Shown: positions 26,303 through 35,995 of the stretch, piece by piece
Layout of the letters: every line of letters begins with the position of its first letter
Numbering within the stretch: position 1 is the stretch's first letter
Notes under the pieces: model-generated
Databases searched by the model: none
What the model was told of the DNA's origin: nothing
What the model saw: the letters and a program-made list of their open reading frames with translations, nothing else
Assembly: GCA_902521995.1 (NCBI GenBank)
Contig: CABYTO010000012.1
Span: forward strand, 1-49,947
DNA: 49,947 nt
Direction: 5' to 3'
Source: an uncultured Prochlorococcus sp.
GTDB taxonomy: Bacteria; Cyanobacteriota; Cyanobacteriia; PCC-6307; Cyanobiaceae
Translations under genes and position numbers: made by a program

Positions 26303-28233
26303 CTACTTTTTCTGAGACTAATTTCGATTTGATCTATTAATTTCCTTGCCTCTTCAATAGTTAATTTTTTTTGATCAATTGCTGATTCAGTATTAATCCT
26401 TATAGATTCAACCAAAGAAGCTGAACTGTAATCTAATAATTGTAAAATTTCAGATTTACTATCCTCCTTAATAATATTTTTTACCTTATATGAATCATCT
26501 TGATTTATGTCTATATGAACAACGTTTGTATTGCCAAATAAATTGTGCAAGTTTCCTAATGCTTCTTGATAGGCTCCAGTCATAAAAATTCCAATTAGAT
26601 AATCTTTATCTTCCTCTGGCTTATGTAAATTTAGTAATGATTTAATTTTTCCATCATCAATAAAATTATTTAGTCTCCCATCTGAATCACAAGTTAAATC
26701 TGCAAAGTTGCCTTTGCAGAACGGCTCCTCTAAGTGCCTATGTATTGGTACTATTGGAAAAATCTGATTTATTGCCCAGCTATCAGGAATAGATTTAAAG
26801 ATAGATAAATTTGCATAATAAGTTGATGCAAGAGTTTCTGTAATTTCAGATAAATCAGGGTGATTGATTTCATCATTTTTCAGGTTACTAGAAATTTCTT
26901 TTGCGCAAGCCCAAGTAAGTTCTTCAGCATAAGCTCTTTCTGCCAAACTTAAAAATCCTAATCTAAAAGCGACTAAGCAATCTTCTTTAAACTTTTTTGC
27001 ATCATTCCATAGTTCAATAATTTGAGATAGATTTATTTTTTTATTTTTAAGTTTTTTTAATTCATGGAAAGTTTCAAGTAAATTTGAAATTATTAATTGT
27101 TGATTTTTTTTATCAAAAATTTGTAGTTTGGAACTGACATGGCTTGTTCCTAAGACATTAAAAATTAAAACTGAACAATGACTAATTATTGCTCTTCCAC
27201 TTTCTGAGATTATGGTTGGATGCTTGATATTATTTAATTCACATGAATCCTTAATAGTTGCAATTACATCATTAGCATAATTTTGAAGAGAATAATTAGT
27301 AGAGGTGTTGGAGGAGGTTTTAGTTCCATCAAAATCTATTCCTAATCCTCCCCCAACGTCGATATATTGCATTGGGGCTCCTAGTTTGCATAGTTCAACA
27401 TATATTTGACTCGCTTCTTGTAATGCGTCTTTGATCACAGCAATATCACTTATTTGACTTCCTATATGAAAATGGAGCAATTTCATTTCGTTGATAAGAT
27501 TTGCTTCTTTTAGTTCTTTTATTGTCAACATAATTTCTGGGATTGATAATCCAAATTTGGAATTATCTCCAATAGATTTACCCCACCTACCACTACTTTT
27601 ACTTGATAACTTTGCTCTAATTCCTATCAATGGAGTCGCGTTAAGTTCTTGAACCGCTTGAATAATTCTTTTTACCTCATCTCGTTGTTCAATGACTATT
27701 ATTGGATTTTTGCCGAGTTTTCTGGCCAAAGTAGCAATCTCAATATACTTTTTATCTTTATATCCGTTGCATATTAATAATGAATTTTTATTTTCAAGAA
27801 GTGCAAGGCCAATTAATAGTTCTGATTTACTTCCTACTTCTAAACCAAAATTCCATTGGCTACCAAACTCTATTATCTTTTCTAGGACATTTTTCTGTTG
27901 ATTACATTTGACAGGAAAAACTCCTTGATAATTGTTTTTATATTTATAGGTTTTTATTGCTTTTAAAAAAGAGTCATGTAATGCATTTATGCGATCTTTC
28001 AAGATATCATTAAATCTTATGATTAATGGAGGATTTATTTCTCTACTTTTAAGTTCTTTGACAAGCTTAAAAAGATCAATCTTATTTTCAGATTTTTTAT
28101 CTTTTCTTACTGATATATTTCCTTTTGAATTTATAGAAAAATATTTATCTCCCCATTTGTCAATGTTATAAGTTGAGATACTATCTTTAATAGTCCAAAT
28201 ATTCTTTAATTTTTTCGGCTCAAAATTGGTCAA
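26287..28233 (-). CDS. speA: Biosynthetic arginine decarboxylase
   Basis: SpeA decarboxylates arginine to agmatine, the first step of polyamine synthesis. The 648-residue fold III PLP enzyme has the PLP Lys109 in FPVKCNQQK, the Gly-rich [14 protein letters not shown] phosphate-binding block, [12 protein letters not shown] and the long C-terminal region specific to biosynthetic ADC. Length matches the family (about 630-660). It stands alone on the minus strand between alaS and ndk. Confidence 0.96.
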   Translation of the reverse strand: MTNFEPKKLKNIWTIKDSISTYNIDKWGDKYFSINSKGNISVRKDKKSENKIDLFKLVKELKSREINPPLIIRFNDILKDRINALHDSFLKAIKTYKYKNNYQGVFPVKCNQQKNVLEKIIEFGSQWNFGLEVGSKSELLIGLALLENKNSLLICNGYKDKKYIEIATLARKLGKNPIIVIEQRDEVKRIIQAVQELNATPLIGIRAKLSSKSSGRWGKSIGDNSKFGLSIPEIMLTIKELKEANLINEMKLLHFHIGSQISDIAVIKDALQEASQIYVELCKLGAPMQYIDVGGGLGIDFDGTKTSSNTSTNYSLQNYANDVIATIKDSCELNNIKHPTIISESGRAIISHCSVLIFNVLGTSHVSSKLQIFDKKNQQLIISNLLETFHELKKLKNKKINLSQIIELWNDAKKFKEDCLVAFRLGFLSLAERAYAEELTWACAKEISSNLKNDEINHPDLSEITETLASTYYANLSIFKSIPDSWAINQIFPIVPIHRHLEEPFCKGNFADLTCDSDGRLNNFIDDGKIKSLLNLHKPEEDKDYLIGIFMTGAYQEALGNLHNLFGNTNVVHIDINQDDSYKVKNIIKEDSKSEILQLLDYSSASLVESIRINTESAIDQKKLTIEEARKLIDQIEISLRKSSYLSE

Positions 28234-28355
28234 TTGATGTCTTTGTGATTAATAAATGTTTTTGAAAATAACTCAAAATAATATCTTTTATTTTAATGAT
28301 TACTTGCCAAGTTACCACCCAAAAGTTGAATATACATAGAGTGATTATTAACTAA

Positions 28356-28814
28356 ATGACCAAAGAGAGAACCTTTATTGCAATTAAACCAGATGGAGTT
28401 CAAAGAGGATATGTTTCTGAAATTATTAGTAGATTTGAAAAAAAAGGATTTAAATTGGTTGGATTAAAGCAATTAATTCCTTCAAAAGAACTTGCTCAAA
28501 ATCATTATGGAGTACATAGAGAAAGACCCTTTTTTGGTGATTTAGTAGACTTTATTTCAAGTGGTCCTGTTGTGGCAATGGTGTGGGAAGGCGAAGGAGT
28601 TATTTTGAGTGCTAGAAAACTAATAGGTGCAACAAAACCTCTGGAAGCAGAGCCTGGAACAATTAGAGGTGATTTAGCTATTGATATTGGAAGGAATATT
28701 ATTCATGGTTCTGATGGAGAAGATACAGCAAAATTTGAAATTGATCTATGGTTTAACGAAGAGGAATTATGTGAGTGGGAAACTTCTGATTCGAAATGGC
28801 GATCTGAAAATTAA
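28356..28814 (+). CDS. ndk: Nucleoside diphosphate kinase
   Basis: Ndk transfers the terminal phosphate from ATP to nucleoside diphosphates. The 152-residue protein has the N-terminal [14 protein letters not shown], the phospho-histidine His117 in NIIHGSD, and the family length. ATG 28356 is the natural start. It converges on thiO with a 3-base gap. Confidence 0.98.
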   Translation: MTKERTFIAIKPDGVQRGYVSEIISRFEKKGFKLVGLKQLIPSKELAQNHYGVHRERPFFGDLVDFISSGPVVAMVWEGEGVILSARKLIGATKPLEAEPGTIRGDLAIDIGRNIIHGSDGEDTAKFEIDLWFNEEELCEWETSDSKWRSEN

Positions 28815-28817
28815 AAT

Positions 28818-29927
28818 TTAAATCGCAAATCTATCTAAACTAAATTTTTCTAAAAAGCTTTTTTCTGATTCTTTGAGATTTTTATTTTGAACTATTTTCA
28901 AAAGAAGATCACTAGTTATTGCAGAAAATAAAACTCCATTTCTGTAATGTCCTGTAGCTATAAAAAGATTTTCAATTTTTGATTTTCCAATTATTGGTTT
29001 TAGATCAGGTGTGCAAGGTCTAAATCCCCACCAATGTTCCATTTGTGGCCAATTAATAGCTTCTGGCAATAAGGAGCGAATGCCTTCTTGCAGTTGTTTT
29101 ATTCCATTAGGAGTATTACCTTGATTAAATTTTGAATCTTTTTCAACTGTCGCTCCAACTATAATAAGTCCATCATTACGGGGCACTAGATAAGTGTTTG
29201 GACCAAAAATAACCCTTTTCAAAAAATTTGTTGGACCTTGTATTGATAGCATTTGACCCTTTACAGGAAAGACTGGAATCTTATTAAAAATTTTTTTACT
29301 CCAAGCACCGCTGCATATAATTGCTTTTTCGCAGTTAATTTTTTTTATTTCCCCAGTGGCGCATAAAACTGTTGCACCTGTAATTTTGTTTCTTTCGAAT
29401 GTCAAATCCTCTACTTCTGATCCCTCTTGAAATTCGACTCCATGCAAGGAGCATGCTCTCTCAAGAGCACGCATCAGTCTTCTTCGGTTATCTATTTGAC
29501 CATCTTGTTCAAAAAGTAAACCATGTTTCCAAATAGAATTCATTCCATTAATTTCTGTTTGAAGATCTTTGTAATTTAAATATTTTCCATATTCATAAGT
29601 GGGAAACTCTTCAAGATCTTCTTTGTTTTTAAAGGGAACTAATATGCCACATTTTTTTAAACCGCATTTAATATTACTATCTTGTTCAATACTTTGTATC
29701 CACTTTGGAATTAGATTTTGACTTTCTTGGCCAAATTTTAGTAATTCATCTTCGAGCCCTTCGGCATGAGTAGCTAACATTCCTGCGGCAACAAATCCAG
29801 CTGATTCATTTCTGTTTTTGCTTAAAACTAAAACTTTGAAGTTATTTCTAGAAAATTCATAAGCAATAGATAAACCTAAAAGTCCACCGCCAATGATTAA
29901 TATTGAATTTTTGTTTTCTTGTGCCAT
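28818..29927 (-). CDS. thiO: Glycine oxidase-like FAD-dependent oxidoreductase
   Basis: The 369-residue D-amino-acid-oxidase-superfamily protein has the FAD-binding motif ILIIGGGLLGLSIAYEF near the N-terminus and the family end pattern GFRPCTPDLKPIIGKS then IATGHYRNGVLFS. ThiO oxidises glycine to the imine used to build the thiazole of thiamine. The thiazole role is the usual assignment in cyanobacteria; a general D-amino-acid oxidase cannot be excluded from sequence alone. Confidence 0.88.
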   Translation of the reverse strand: MAQENKNSILIIGGGLLGLSIAYEFSRNNFKVLVLSKNRNESAGFVAAGMLATHAEGLEDELLKFGQESQNLIPKWIQSIEQDSNIKCGLKKCGILVPFKNKEDLEEFPTYEYGKYLNYKDLQTEINGMNSIWKHGLLFEQDGQIDNRRRLMRALERACSLHGVEFQEGSEVEDLTFERNKITGATVLCATGEIKKINCEKAIICSGAWSKKIFNKIPVFPVKGQMLSIQGPTNFLKRVIFGPNTYLVPRNDGLIIVGATVEKDSKFNQGNTPNGIKQLQEGIRSLLPEAINWPQMEHWWGFRPCTPDLKPIIGKSKIENLFIATGHYRNGVLFSAITSDLLLKIVQNKNLKESEKSFLEKFSLDRFAI

Positions 29928-30006
29928 TTAAAAATTAATATTTTTATTTGTGTTTTGGTCCTCTTTTCCTTTATATCCAATAATATTAATAAAGAGACTT
30001 TTAATA

Positions 30007-31479
30007 ATGAACAATTTGGAATCTTGGGAAGCTGTGATTGGTTTGGAAACTCATGTACAGCTTAATACGAAAAGTAAAATATTCACATCTGCGTCAACAG
30101 CTTTTGGTGATGCACCTAATACGCATATAGATCCTGTAGTTTGTGGGTTACCAGGAACTCTACCAGTTCTGAATGAGACTGTTCTTGAGTATGCTGTAAA
30201 AACTTCGTTAGCATTAAATTTAAACGTTGCAGAACATTGTAAATTTGATAGAAAACAATATTTTTATCCTGATCTGCCAAAAAATTATCAAATTTCACAA
30301 TTTGATGAGCCACTAGCTGAAAATGGTTGGTTAGAGGTTGAAATAATTGAAAAGGACAAAGAACCTTATATCAAAAAAATTGGTATAGAGAGGCTACATA
30401 TGGAAGAAGACGCTGGAAAACTTGTCCATTCAGGAAGTGATAGATTAGCTGGCTCTAAGTATTCTTTAGTTGATTATAATCGTGCCGGAATAGCACTTTG
30501 TGAGATTGTAAGTAAACCAGATATTAGATCAGGTAAAGAGGCATCTGAATATGCTTCAGAGATTAGAAGAACAGTTAGATATCTAGGGGTATCAGACGGA
30601 AATATGCAAGAGGGTTCATTACGCTGTGATGTCAATATTTCAGTTAGAAAAGGACCTAATGCTCCTTTTGGTACCAAAGTGGAAATTAAAAATATGAATT
30701 CATTTTCTGCCATTCAAAAGGCTTGTGATTATGAGATAGCCAGACAAATAGAAGTTTATGAAAATGGAGGAAAAATTTTCCAAGAAACAAGGTTATGGGA
30801 TGAAGCTAAGCAATTAACGAAAAGTATGAGATTAAAAGAAGGTAGCAGTGACTATAGATATTTTCCTGATCCTGACTTAGGTCCAATTGAAATAACAAAA
30901 GCCCAACAAGAAATATGGTTTCAAGAACTACCAGAATTACCATCAAAGAAAAGAAATAAATACGTAAGTCAATTTGGATTGTCTGCTTATGATGCAAGGG
31001 TAATTTCTGATGAAATAAGCATGGCAAATTTTTTTGAAGAAACAGTAGCAAATGGTGCCGAGGCCAAACTAGCCTCAAATTGGGTAACAAGTGATATTGT
31101 GGGCTATTTAAAATCAAACAAATTAACTTTTAGTGAATTAAGTCTTAGTCCTGAAAATCTTGCTGAAATGATTAACATGATTTCAAAAAATATAATTAGT
31201 GGAAAAATTGCAAAAGAAATTTTACCTGAACTTATTCAAAAAAATATTTCTCCGAAAAAATTAGTTGAAGAAAAAGGGTTGGCAATGATATCTGATTCTT
31301 CAAGTATTTTACCAATAATTGATGAACTTATAAATGAACATCCAAATGAAGTTCAAGCATTTAAAAATGGTAAAACTAAGTTACTTGGTTTCTTTGTTGG
31401 CCAACTTATGAAAAGAACAAAAGGTAAAGCTGACCCTAAACTTGCAAATAAACTTCTTATGGAAAAATTAAATAGCTAA
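30007..31479 (+). CDS. gatB: Aspartyl/glutamyl-tRNA(Asn/Gln) amidotransferase subunit B
   Basis: GatB is the kinase/tRNA-binding subunit of GatCAB, which converts Glu-tRNA(Gln) to Gln-tRNA(Gln). I take ATG 30007 (MNNLESWEAVIGLETHVQLN, 490 residues); the in-frame TTG at 29950 adds 19 hydrophobic residues not expected in the family. The motifs IGLETHVQL, VCGLPGTLPVLN, FDRKQYFYPDLPKNYQISQF and HMEEDAGKLVH are typical. The C-terminal YqeY-like domain is complete, ending KGKADPKLANKLLMEKL. Confidence 0.97.
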   Translation: MNNLESWEAVIGLETHVQLNTKSKIFTSASTAFGDAPNTHIDPVVCGLPGTLPVLNETVLEYAVKTSLALNLNVAEHCKFDRKQYFYPDLPKNYQISQFDEPLAENGWLEVEIIEKDKEPYIKKIGIERLHMEEDAGKLVHSGSDRLAGSKYSLVDYNRAGIALCEIVSKPDIRSGKEASEYASEIRRTVRYLGVSDGNMQEGSLRCDVNISVRKGPNAPFGTKVEIKNMNSFSAIQKACDYEIARQIEVYENGGKIFQETRLWDEAKQLTKSMRLKEGSSDYRYFPDPDLGPIEITKAQQEIWFQELPELPSKKRNKYVSQFGLSAYDARVISDEISMANFFEETVANGAEAKLASNWVTSDIVGYLKSNKLTFSELSLSPENLAEMINMISKNIISGKIAKEILPELIQKNISPKKLVEEKGLAMISDSSSILPIIDELINEHPNEVQAFKNGKTKLLGFFVGQLMKRTKGKADPKLANKLLMEKLNS

Positions 31480-31482
31480 AGC

Positions 31483-32100
31483 TTAAAGAAGCTCTTTTAT
31501 CGTATTGATCCATTTATTTTGATCATCCGAATTCTCTAAAATAATATCTGAGAATTTTCTTTTTTCTTCAAAACTTAATTGAAAATTTATCAATTCATAT
31601 GCTTCTTTTTCGCTAATTTTATCTCTTGTGATAAGTCTTTTTTTTTGTAGTTCTTTAGGACATTTAACTAACCATATTTCAGTACAAATATCTTCAAATT
31701 TTGCTTCAAACAATAATGGAATAACCAATACTATAGTTTGGTTATTTCTGTATTGACTGCATTCTTCTATCATTCTTTCTTTAATTAAGGGGTGAAGTAG
31801 TTTTTCAATCCATTCCCTGCTTGCTGAATGTTTAAAAATAATGTTCCTTAAAAGTTTTCTGTTTATTTCCCTTTCTGAATTGCTTTTATTATCAATAATT
31901 TTATTTCCAAAATAATCTAAAATTTTCTTATATCCATATGTGTTTGGTTTGATTAATTCTCTTGAAAAATGATCTGCATCTAATATTGGTATTTTTTTAT
32001 GTTTTCTAATGTAATTAGTTATGGTTGTCTTCCCACTTGCAATACCTCCTGTTAAACCAATCCTTCTTTGGTTGTTTTTTAATTTTTGAAGAATATCCAT
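31483..32100 (-). CDS. coaE: Dephospho-CoA kinase
   Basis: CoaE performs the last step of coenzyme A synthesis, phosphorylating the 3'-hydroxyl of dephospho-CoA. The 205-residue P-loop protein has IGLTGGIASGKTTIT at about 14-28, then ILDADHFSREL, LLHPLIKERM and IPLLFEAKFE. Length fits. It converges on gatB with a 3-base gap and diverges from argJ. Confidence 0.95.
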   Translation of the reverse strand: MDILQKLKNNQRRIGLTGGIASGKTTITNYIRKHKKIPILDADHFSRELIKPNTYGYKKILDYFGNKIIDNKSNSEREINRKLLRNIIFKHSASREWIEKLLHPLIKERMIEECSQYRNNQTIVLVIPLLFEAKFEDICTEIWLVKCPKELQKKRLITRDKISEKEAYELINFQLSFEEKRKFSDIILENSDDQNKWINTIKELL

Positions 32101-32176
32101 ATAATTAATAATAATCTAATTACTTAGTTTCTTTAGTATTAAAGAGTAGTTAGTATGAATTAAAATACCAAAAAGT

Positions 32177-33415
32177 TTGAGCCAGTTAGATTCCAATTGG
32201 TCGTTTGTTGATGACAGTAAGGTAACACCCAAGGGGTTTCTTTTTGCTGGGATATCTGCTGGTTTAAAAGCTTCTAATAAAAAAGATTTAGCACTAATAC
32301 TCGCTCCAGAAGGAAGTATTTTTAGTGGGATGTTTACCCAATCAATAGTTCGAGCTTCTTGTGTTGATATTTGTGAGGAAAGGATTAAAACAACTTCAGG
32401 TTTTGTAAGAGCAATACTAATTAATTCTGGTCAAGCAAATGCATGTACAGGAAATCTTGGCATTCAACATTTTCAAATTGCTACAGGGAAGATTGCGGAA
32501 CTTTTAGGAATAAAAGAAGAAGAAGTTTTAATGTGCTCAACTGGTGTAATTGGTGTTCCAATACAAATAAATGATTTAGTAAAAAATTTACCGAATTTAG
32601 TTAGTGATTTAAAGAGTAATAATTTTGAAAATGCAGCTGAAGCAATTTTAACTACTGATTTGACTTTGAAAAAAGTTTCAATAGAGACGATTATTCAAGG
32701 TAGAAAAATAAAAATAGCAGGATTTGCGAAAGGTTCAGGAATGATTTACCCCAATATGGCTACAATGCTTGCTTTCCTAACCTGTGATGCGGGTATTCAA
32801 AAAGAAGAATGGGACAAAATGATTGCTATTGCGGTTCAAAAATCTTTTAATGCAATATCAGTTGATGGAGAGACAAGCACAAATGATTCTTTTGTTGGAA
32901 TAAATGCAGGAGAGAAAATTGAAAAAAGGTTTTTTCCAATTATCCAACAAGGGATTGATATTGTATGTCAGAACTTGGCAAAAAATATTGCAAGGGATGG
33001 AGAGGGAGCAAATTGTTTATTAGAAGTTTTGGTTCAAGGAGCAAAAAATACAGCTGATGCAATTATGCTCGCGAAATCTATTTGTAATTCTGCCTTGGTT
33101 AAAACTGCTATACATGGTTGTGATCCGAATTGGGGACGAATCATTTCTGCTGCAGGTAATTCGGGAGTTAAATTTAATTTAAATGACGTAGACCTGTATA
33201 TTGGAAACGCTCAGATTTTGGAAAACGGCAAGTTAAATAAATATGATCCACAAAAAGTCACGGGCTATATTAAGTCCAGAATGAAAGGTAGATATTTAGT
33301 AGATGATATTGTGAAAATTATGATTAATCTAAATTCTGGCGAATCTACAGGCACAGCTTGGGGCTGCGATCTTTCTAAAAAATATGTTGAAATAAATAGT
33401 GAATACACTACTTAA
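32177..33415 (+). CDS. argJ: Glutamate N-acetyltransferase / amino-acid acetyltransferase
   Basis: ArgJ recycles the acetyl group from N-acetylornithine to glutamate in arginine synthesis. The 412-residue protein carries the autocleavage site KGSGMIYPNMATMLAFLTCD, with the new N-terminal nucleophile Thr196 (cut between Ala195 and Thr196). Other family blocks are LINSGQANACTG and CDPNWGRI. Start is TTG 32177 (MSQLDSNWSFVDD). Converging gene at 33408 overlaps its end by eight bases. Confidence 0.96.
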   Translation: MSQLDSNWSFVDDSKVTPKGFLFAGISAGLKASNKKDLALILAPEGSIFSGMFTQSIVRASCVDICEERIKTTSGFVRAILINSGQANACTGNLGIQHFQIATGKIAELLGIKEEEVLMCSTGVIGVPIQINDLVKNLPNLVSDLKSNNFENAAEAILTTDLTLKKVSIETIIQGRKIKIAGFAKGSGMIYPNMATMLAFLTCDAGIQKEEWDKMIAIAVQKSFNAISVDGETSTNDSFVGINAGEKIEKRFFPIIQQGIDIVCQNLAKNIARDGEGANCLLEVLVQGAKNTADAIMLAKSICNSALVKTAIHGCDPNWGRIISAAGNSGVKFNLNDVDLYIGNAQILENGKLNKYDPQKVTGYIKSRMKGRYLVDDIVKIMINLNSGESTGTAWGCDLSKKYVEINSEYTT

Positions 33416-33650
33416 GTTTTAGTAAATCTAATGGTAGATATTCGTTCATATAAAGAAACAGTATTGTTAAAGTTCCAATTACAGAGCCTATAAAACCTCC
33501 AAAAAAATTAACTAATAATCCAGATTGTCTAATTATTGTTTCTTCGTTTTTTTCTTCTTCAAAATTAGGAGAATCAACTACTTTTAAGCGCTGATTGGTT
33601 GTTGGTTGTTTAAGTTGTTGGTGTCGGATGAGGGCTTCGAAATCAGGCAT
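33408..33650 (-). CDS. Small membrane protein overlapping the parA-like gene
   Basis: The 80-residue protein starts at ATG 33650 (MPDFEALIRHQQLKQPTTNQ); ATG 33674 adds eight residues and is the alternative. A polar N-terminal half is followed by a hydrophobic segment (LLVNFFGGFIGSVIGTLTIL) and a short tail. It overlaps the 3' end of the ParA-like gene by 67 bases (33584-33650) in another frame. No ATG, GTG or TTG in its frame past the overlap would leave a sensible protein, so the overlap seems genuine. The function is unknown; the position suggests a membrane partner for the ATPase. Confidence 0.66.
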   Translation of the reverse strand: MPDFEALIRHQQLKQPTTNQRLKVVDSPNFEEEKNEETIIRQSGLLVNFFGGFIGSVIGTLTILFLYMNEYLPLDLLKLK

Positions 33651-34255
33651 GGAATTTGTGAGGCAATTGAACAATAAGCAGACCAGCCCGTCATTCGACG
33701 AGGATCTGATCTACCTAAATCGTCTACAGCTTCAAATACAGCATTACCCGAGGCTTCTGCTTTATCAAATGCTGATAGTAAGGGTATAAATGTATCAAAA
33801 ACATATAAACCAAAATTTTCTAGAGCTGCTTTGGCTTGTTGCGCTGCTTTTTGCTGTCTAAAATCAACTTTTACAATTACTACAGCATGGTTAACTTTTA
33901 AGTTGCTTAATAAATTAGCTAGTTCAACAGTTAATTCTACCGATCTTGCTTTTGCAGTTGTAGGTAAGATAACTAAATCTGAACCATAAGCTAAGTGTTT
34001 AAGTTCTTCTTGATCACTGCTAGCCTGGCCATCAGTTATTACAATTTCTGATGATCTTGATGCTTTAGCAGCTGAACTGACGGGGAAAACTGGAAATGGA
34101 AGATTGCCTCTTGATGCGTATGCTAAAGCAGATCTATTCTTGTCGGCATCGACTATGCAAACTTTTTTACCTTCTGAATGCCAAACACTCGCAAGGTGAA
34201 TACTTGTGCAGGTCTTGGCTACCCCTCCTTTTTGTCCGCAAACGGTAATGAACAA
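33584..34255 (-). CDS. ParA/MinD-like P-loop ATPase
   Basis: The 223-residue protein has the deviant Walker A motif GQKGGVAKTCTSIHLA (KGGxxKT, about 9-15), a Walker A' Asp in CIVDADKN, and VIVKVDFRQ. ParA family ATPases position chromosomes, plasmids or protein complexes such as carboxysomes. No ParB partner lies nearby. Its 3' end overlaps the small membrane-protein gene by 67 bases. Cargo cannot be told from sequence. Confidence 0.88.
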   Translation of the reverse strand: MFITVCGQKGGVAKTCTSIHLASVWHSEGKKVCIVDADKNRSALAYASRGNLPFPVFPVSSAAKASRSSEIVITDGQASSDQEELKHLAYGSDLVILPTTAKARSVELTVELANLLSNLKVNHAVVIVKVDFRQQKAAQQAKAALENFGLYVFDTFIPLLSAFDKAEASGNAVFEAVDDLGRSDPRRMTGWSAYCSIASQIPCLISKPSSDTNNLNNQQPISA

Positions 34256-34405
34256 TTTTTTATTTTTATTTCTCTTACTTTGGAGAATAATTTCTTAATG
34301 TCAAGAGAAATTGATTTTTAATGCTTTAAAACTTATTTTTTGAAATATTTTAATGAAGTTAATATTTTTAGATAACCTTATAAAGTACCTTATTTAAATT
34401 GGCTA

Positions 34406-35368
34406 GTGAAGAAAAGAATTGGATTAGGTACCTGGTCTTGGGGGAATAAGCTTTTCTGGAATTATAAATCTACAAATGACGATGATTTACGTGAGACATA
34501 TAATGAAGCGTTACGAAGAGGATTCGATCTAATCGATACTGCAGATTCTTACGGTACTGGGAATCTTCAGGGTAGAAGTGAATTGTTGATAGGAAAATTT
34601 TTACTAAATACTCCTTCAGTAAAGAAAAAAAGAATTCAAGTAGCAACCAAACTTGCACCTTATCCCTGGAGAATAGGTAACAGAGGTTTTAATAAACCTT
34701 TTTTGAAAAGTTTAGAAAGACTTAATAACAAATTAGATATAGTGCAATTACATTGGTCAACTGCAAAATACAATCCTTGGCAGGAATTAGGGCTATTGAA
34801 TAATCTTTGCGATTTAAAAGATGAAGGCTTTGATTTTCAAATAGGCTTATCAAATATAGGCCCTAAAAGATTGATGAAATTAATTAATTTCTTAGCAAAA
34901 AGAAATCAGAGCCTAAAGAGTGTTCAAATACAGTTTTCTTTGCTTGCTCCCGATTTAGGAAAACAATATCAGGTAAAAAAAATTTGCGACGAAAATAATA
35001 TTGATTTCTTTGCTTATAGTCCTTTGTCTTTTGGAATACTTTGTATTGATCCAGACAAAGATCAGAATAAAGAAAAAAGTTTTATTCGCAATGCATTATT
35101 TGAAAATTATAAAAAACCAACATATGAATTGCGGAGGTGTTTAAAAAGAATTGCAAATCAAAGATCAGTTTCCCAAGCGCAAGTTGCAATTAATTGGTGT
35201 TGTTATCAAGGAGCTACTCCGCTCGTTGGAATGCGAAAAAAATCTCAAGTTATAGATGTATCGAATGTATTCAAGTGGAATTTAAATAAAAGTGAATTTA
35301 AAGTACTTCAGGAATTGTCAATAAAATGTTTAAAAAAAATGCCTAAAAATCCTTTTACAAGCATTTAA
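34406..35368 (+). CDS. Aldo/keto reductase
   Basis: The 320-residue TIM-barrel oxidoreductase has the full catalytic tetrad: Asp44 and Tyr49 in IDTADSYG, Lys82 in ATKLAPYPWR and His116 in VQLHW. It uses NADPH; the C-terminal cofactor region (INWCCYQGATPLVGMRKKSQ) is present. Start is GTG 34406 (MKKRIGLGTWSWGN). The substrate is unknown. Confidence 0.92.
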   Translation: MKKRIGLGTWSWGNKLFWNYKSTNDDDLRETYNEALRRGFDLIDTADSYGTGNLQGRSELLIGKFLLNTPSVKKKRIQVATKLAPYPWRIGNRGFNKPFLKSLERLNNKLDIVQLHWSTAKYNPWQELGLLNNLCDLKDEGFDFQIGLSNIGPKRLMKLINFLAKRNQSLKSVQIQFSLLAPDLGKQYQVKKICDENNIDFFAYSPLSFGILCIDPDKDQNKEKSFIRNALFENYKKPTYELRRCLKRIANQRSVSQAQVAINWCCYQGATPLVGMRKKSQVIDVSNVFKWNLNKSEFKVLQELSIKCLKKMPKNPFTSI

Positions 35369-35376
35369 TTGTATTT

Positions 35377-35514
35377 TTAGCTAGATATTTTCTTATTTTT
35401 TTTTATTTGACAACCACTATTCCATAGTTCATTGGGAAATTTTTCGCCAGTGAATCTAATAACTTTTGGTTTGAGATTTATTATCAAGTCATTAAGTTTT
35501 TTATTAGATTCCAT
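35377..35514 (-). CDS. Small hypothetical protein (45 residues)
   Basis: ATG 35514 to TAA 35379-35377 encodes MESNKKLNDLIINLKPKVIR followed by FTGEKFPNELWNSGCQIKKN and KKISS. It is soluble-looking and basic, with the plausible motif RFTGEKFPNELW. It converges on the aldo/keto reductase with an 8-base gap. The composition looks protein-like and the gap would otherwise be empty. No family is recognised. Confidence 0.45.
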   Translation of the reverse strand: MESNKKLNDLIINLKPKVIRFTGEKFPNELWNSGCQIKKNKKISS

Positions 35515-35671
35515 TTTGCAAGATTCGATTTTTTAATAAGATAAATTAATTTAAAACTTATCTTCTCAGTATTTATACTTATAAAGTTAAAAAAATTCTT
35601 TTTAATACAATCATTTGCAGCAATATTTACAAACTAATAAATTATCTATTACAACTTCTTAGTTATTTAAA

Positions 35672-35945
35672 AAAAGTGGAGTCCTTCCAGACTCCTCGTA
35701 TCATTTGGTTGATAAGGCTGATATAACCCCATCTCCTATAGGATCAAGCAGCAACTGGTGCTGTTTGACGGGAGAAACTAACGATTTTGTTAGCATTTGT
35801 GTTTTTGCTCTAACCGAGCCGGCTTCAGTCACCTTCCTTATGCCCCGTCGAAACCATTACAACCCCAAATAGTGGAGTTGAGCGGAATCGAACCGCTGTC
35901 CGAAACATCGGTTGAGATAACCTAGTCCAATTGGACATTTATATT
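35672..35945 (-). ncRNA. ssrA: Transfer-messenger RNA, two-piece circularly permuted type
   Basis: tmRNA rescues stalled ribosomes and tags their products. On the minus strand the acceptor piece comes first, with the T-arm CAGCGGTTCGATTCCGCT and the 3' acceptor strand CAACTCCA ending at 35873. A spacer of only six bases (35867-35872) follows, then the coding piece begins at 35866 with GGGGTTG, which pairs fully with CAACTCC to make the acceptor stem. The tag frame at 35744-35794 reads ANKIVSFSRQTAPVAA then stop. Gene order is therefore permuted, as known for Prochlorococcus and marine Synechococcus. CCA is not encoded. The 3' and 5' outer limits are approximate. Confidence 0.95.
35674..35698 (-). 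terminator. Terminator hairpin at the ssrA 3' end
   Basis: On the minus strand GGAGTC, a 6-base loop, and GACTCC are followed by AC and a run of seven T. The stem may also be the last helix of the mature coding piece. Confidence 0.65.
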
Positions 35946-35995
35946 CTGACAGGCAAAATGATTATTGAATAGTTTTTTACTAAGTTTTATCGTAT

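Noticed and set aside
29950..30006. Longer GatB start at TTG 29950
   Set aside because: The extra 19 residues are hydrophobic and not expected in GatB; ATG 30007 gives the usual N-terminus.
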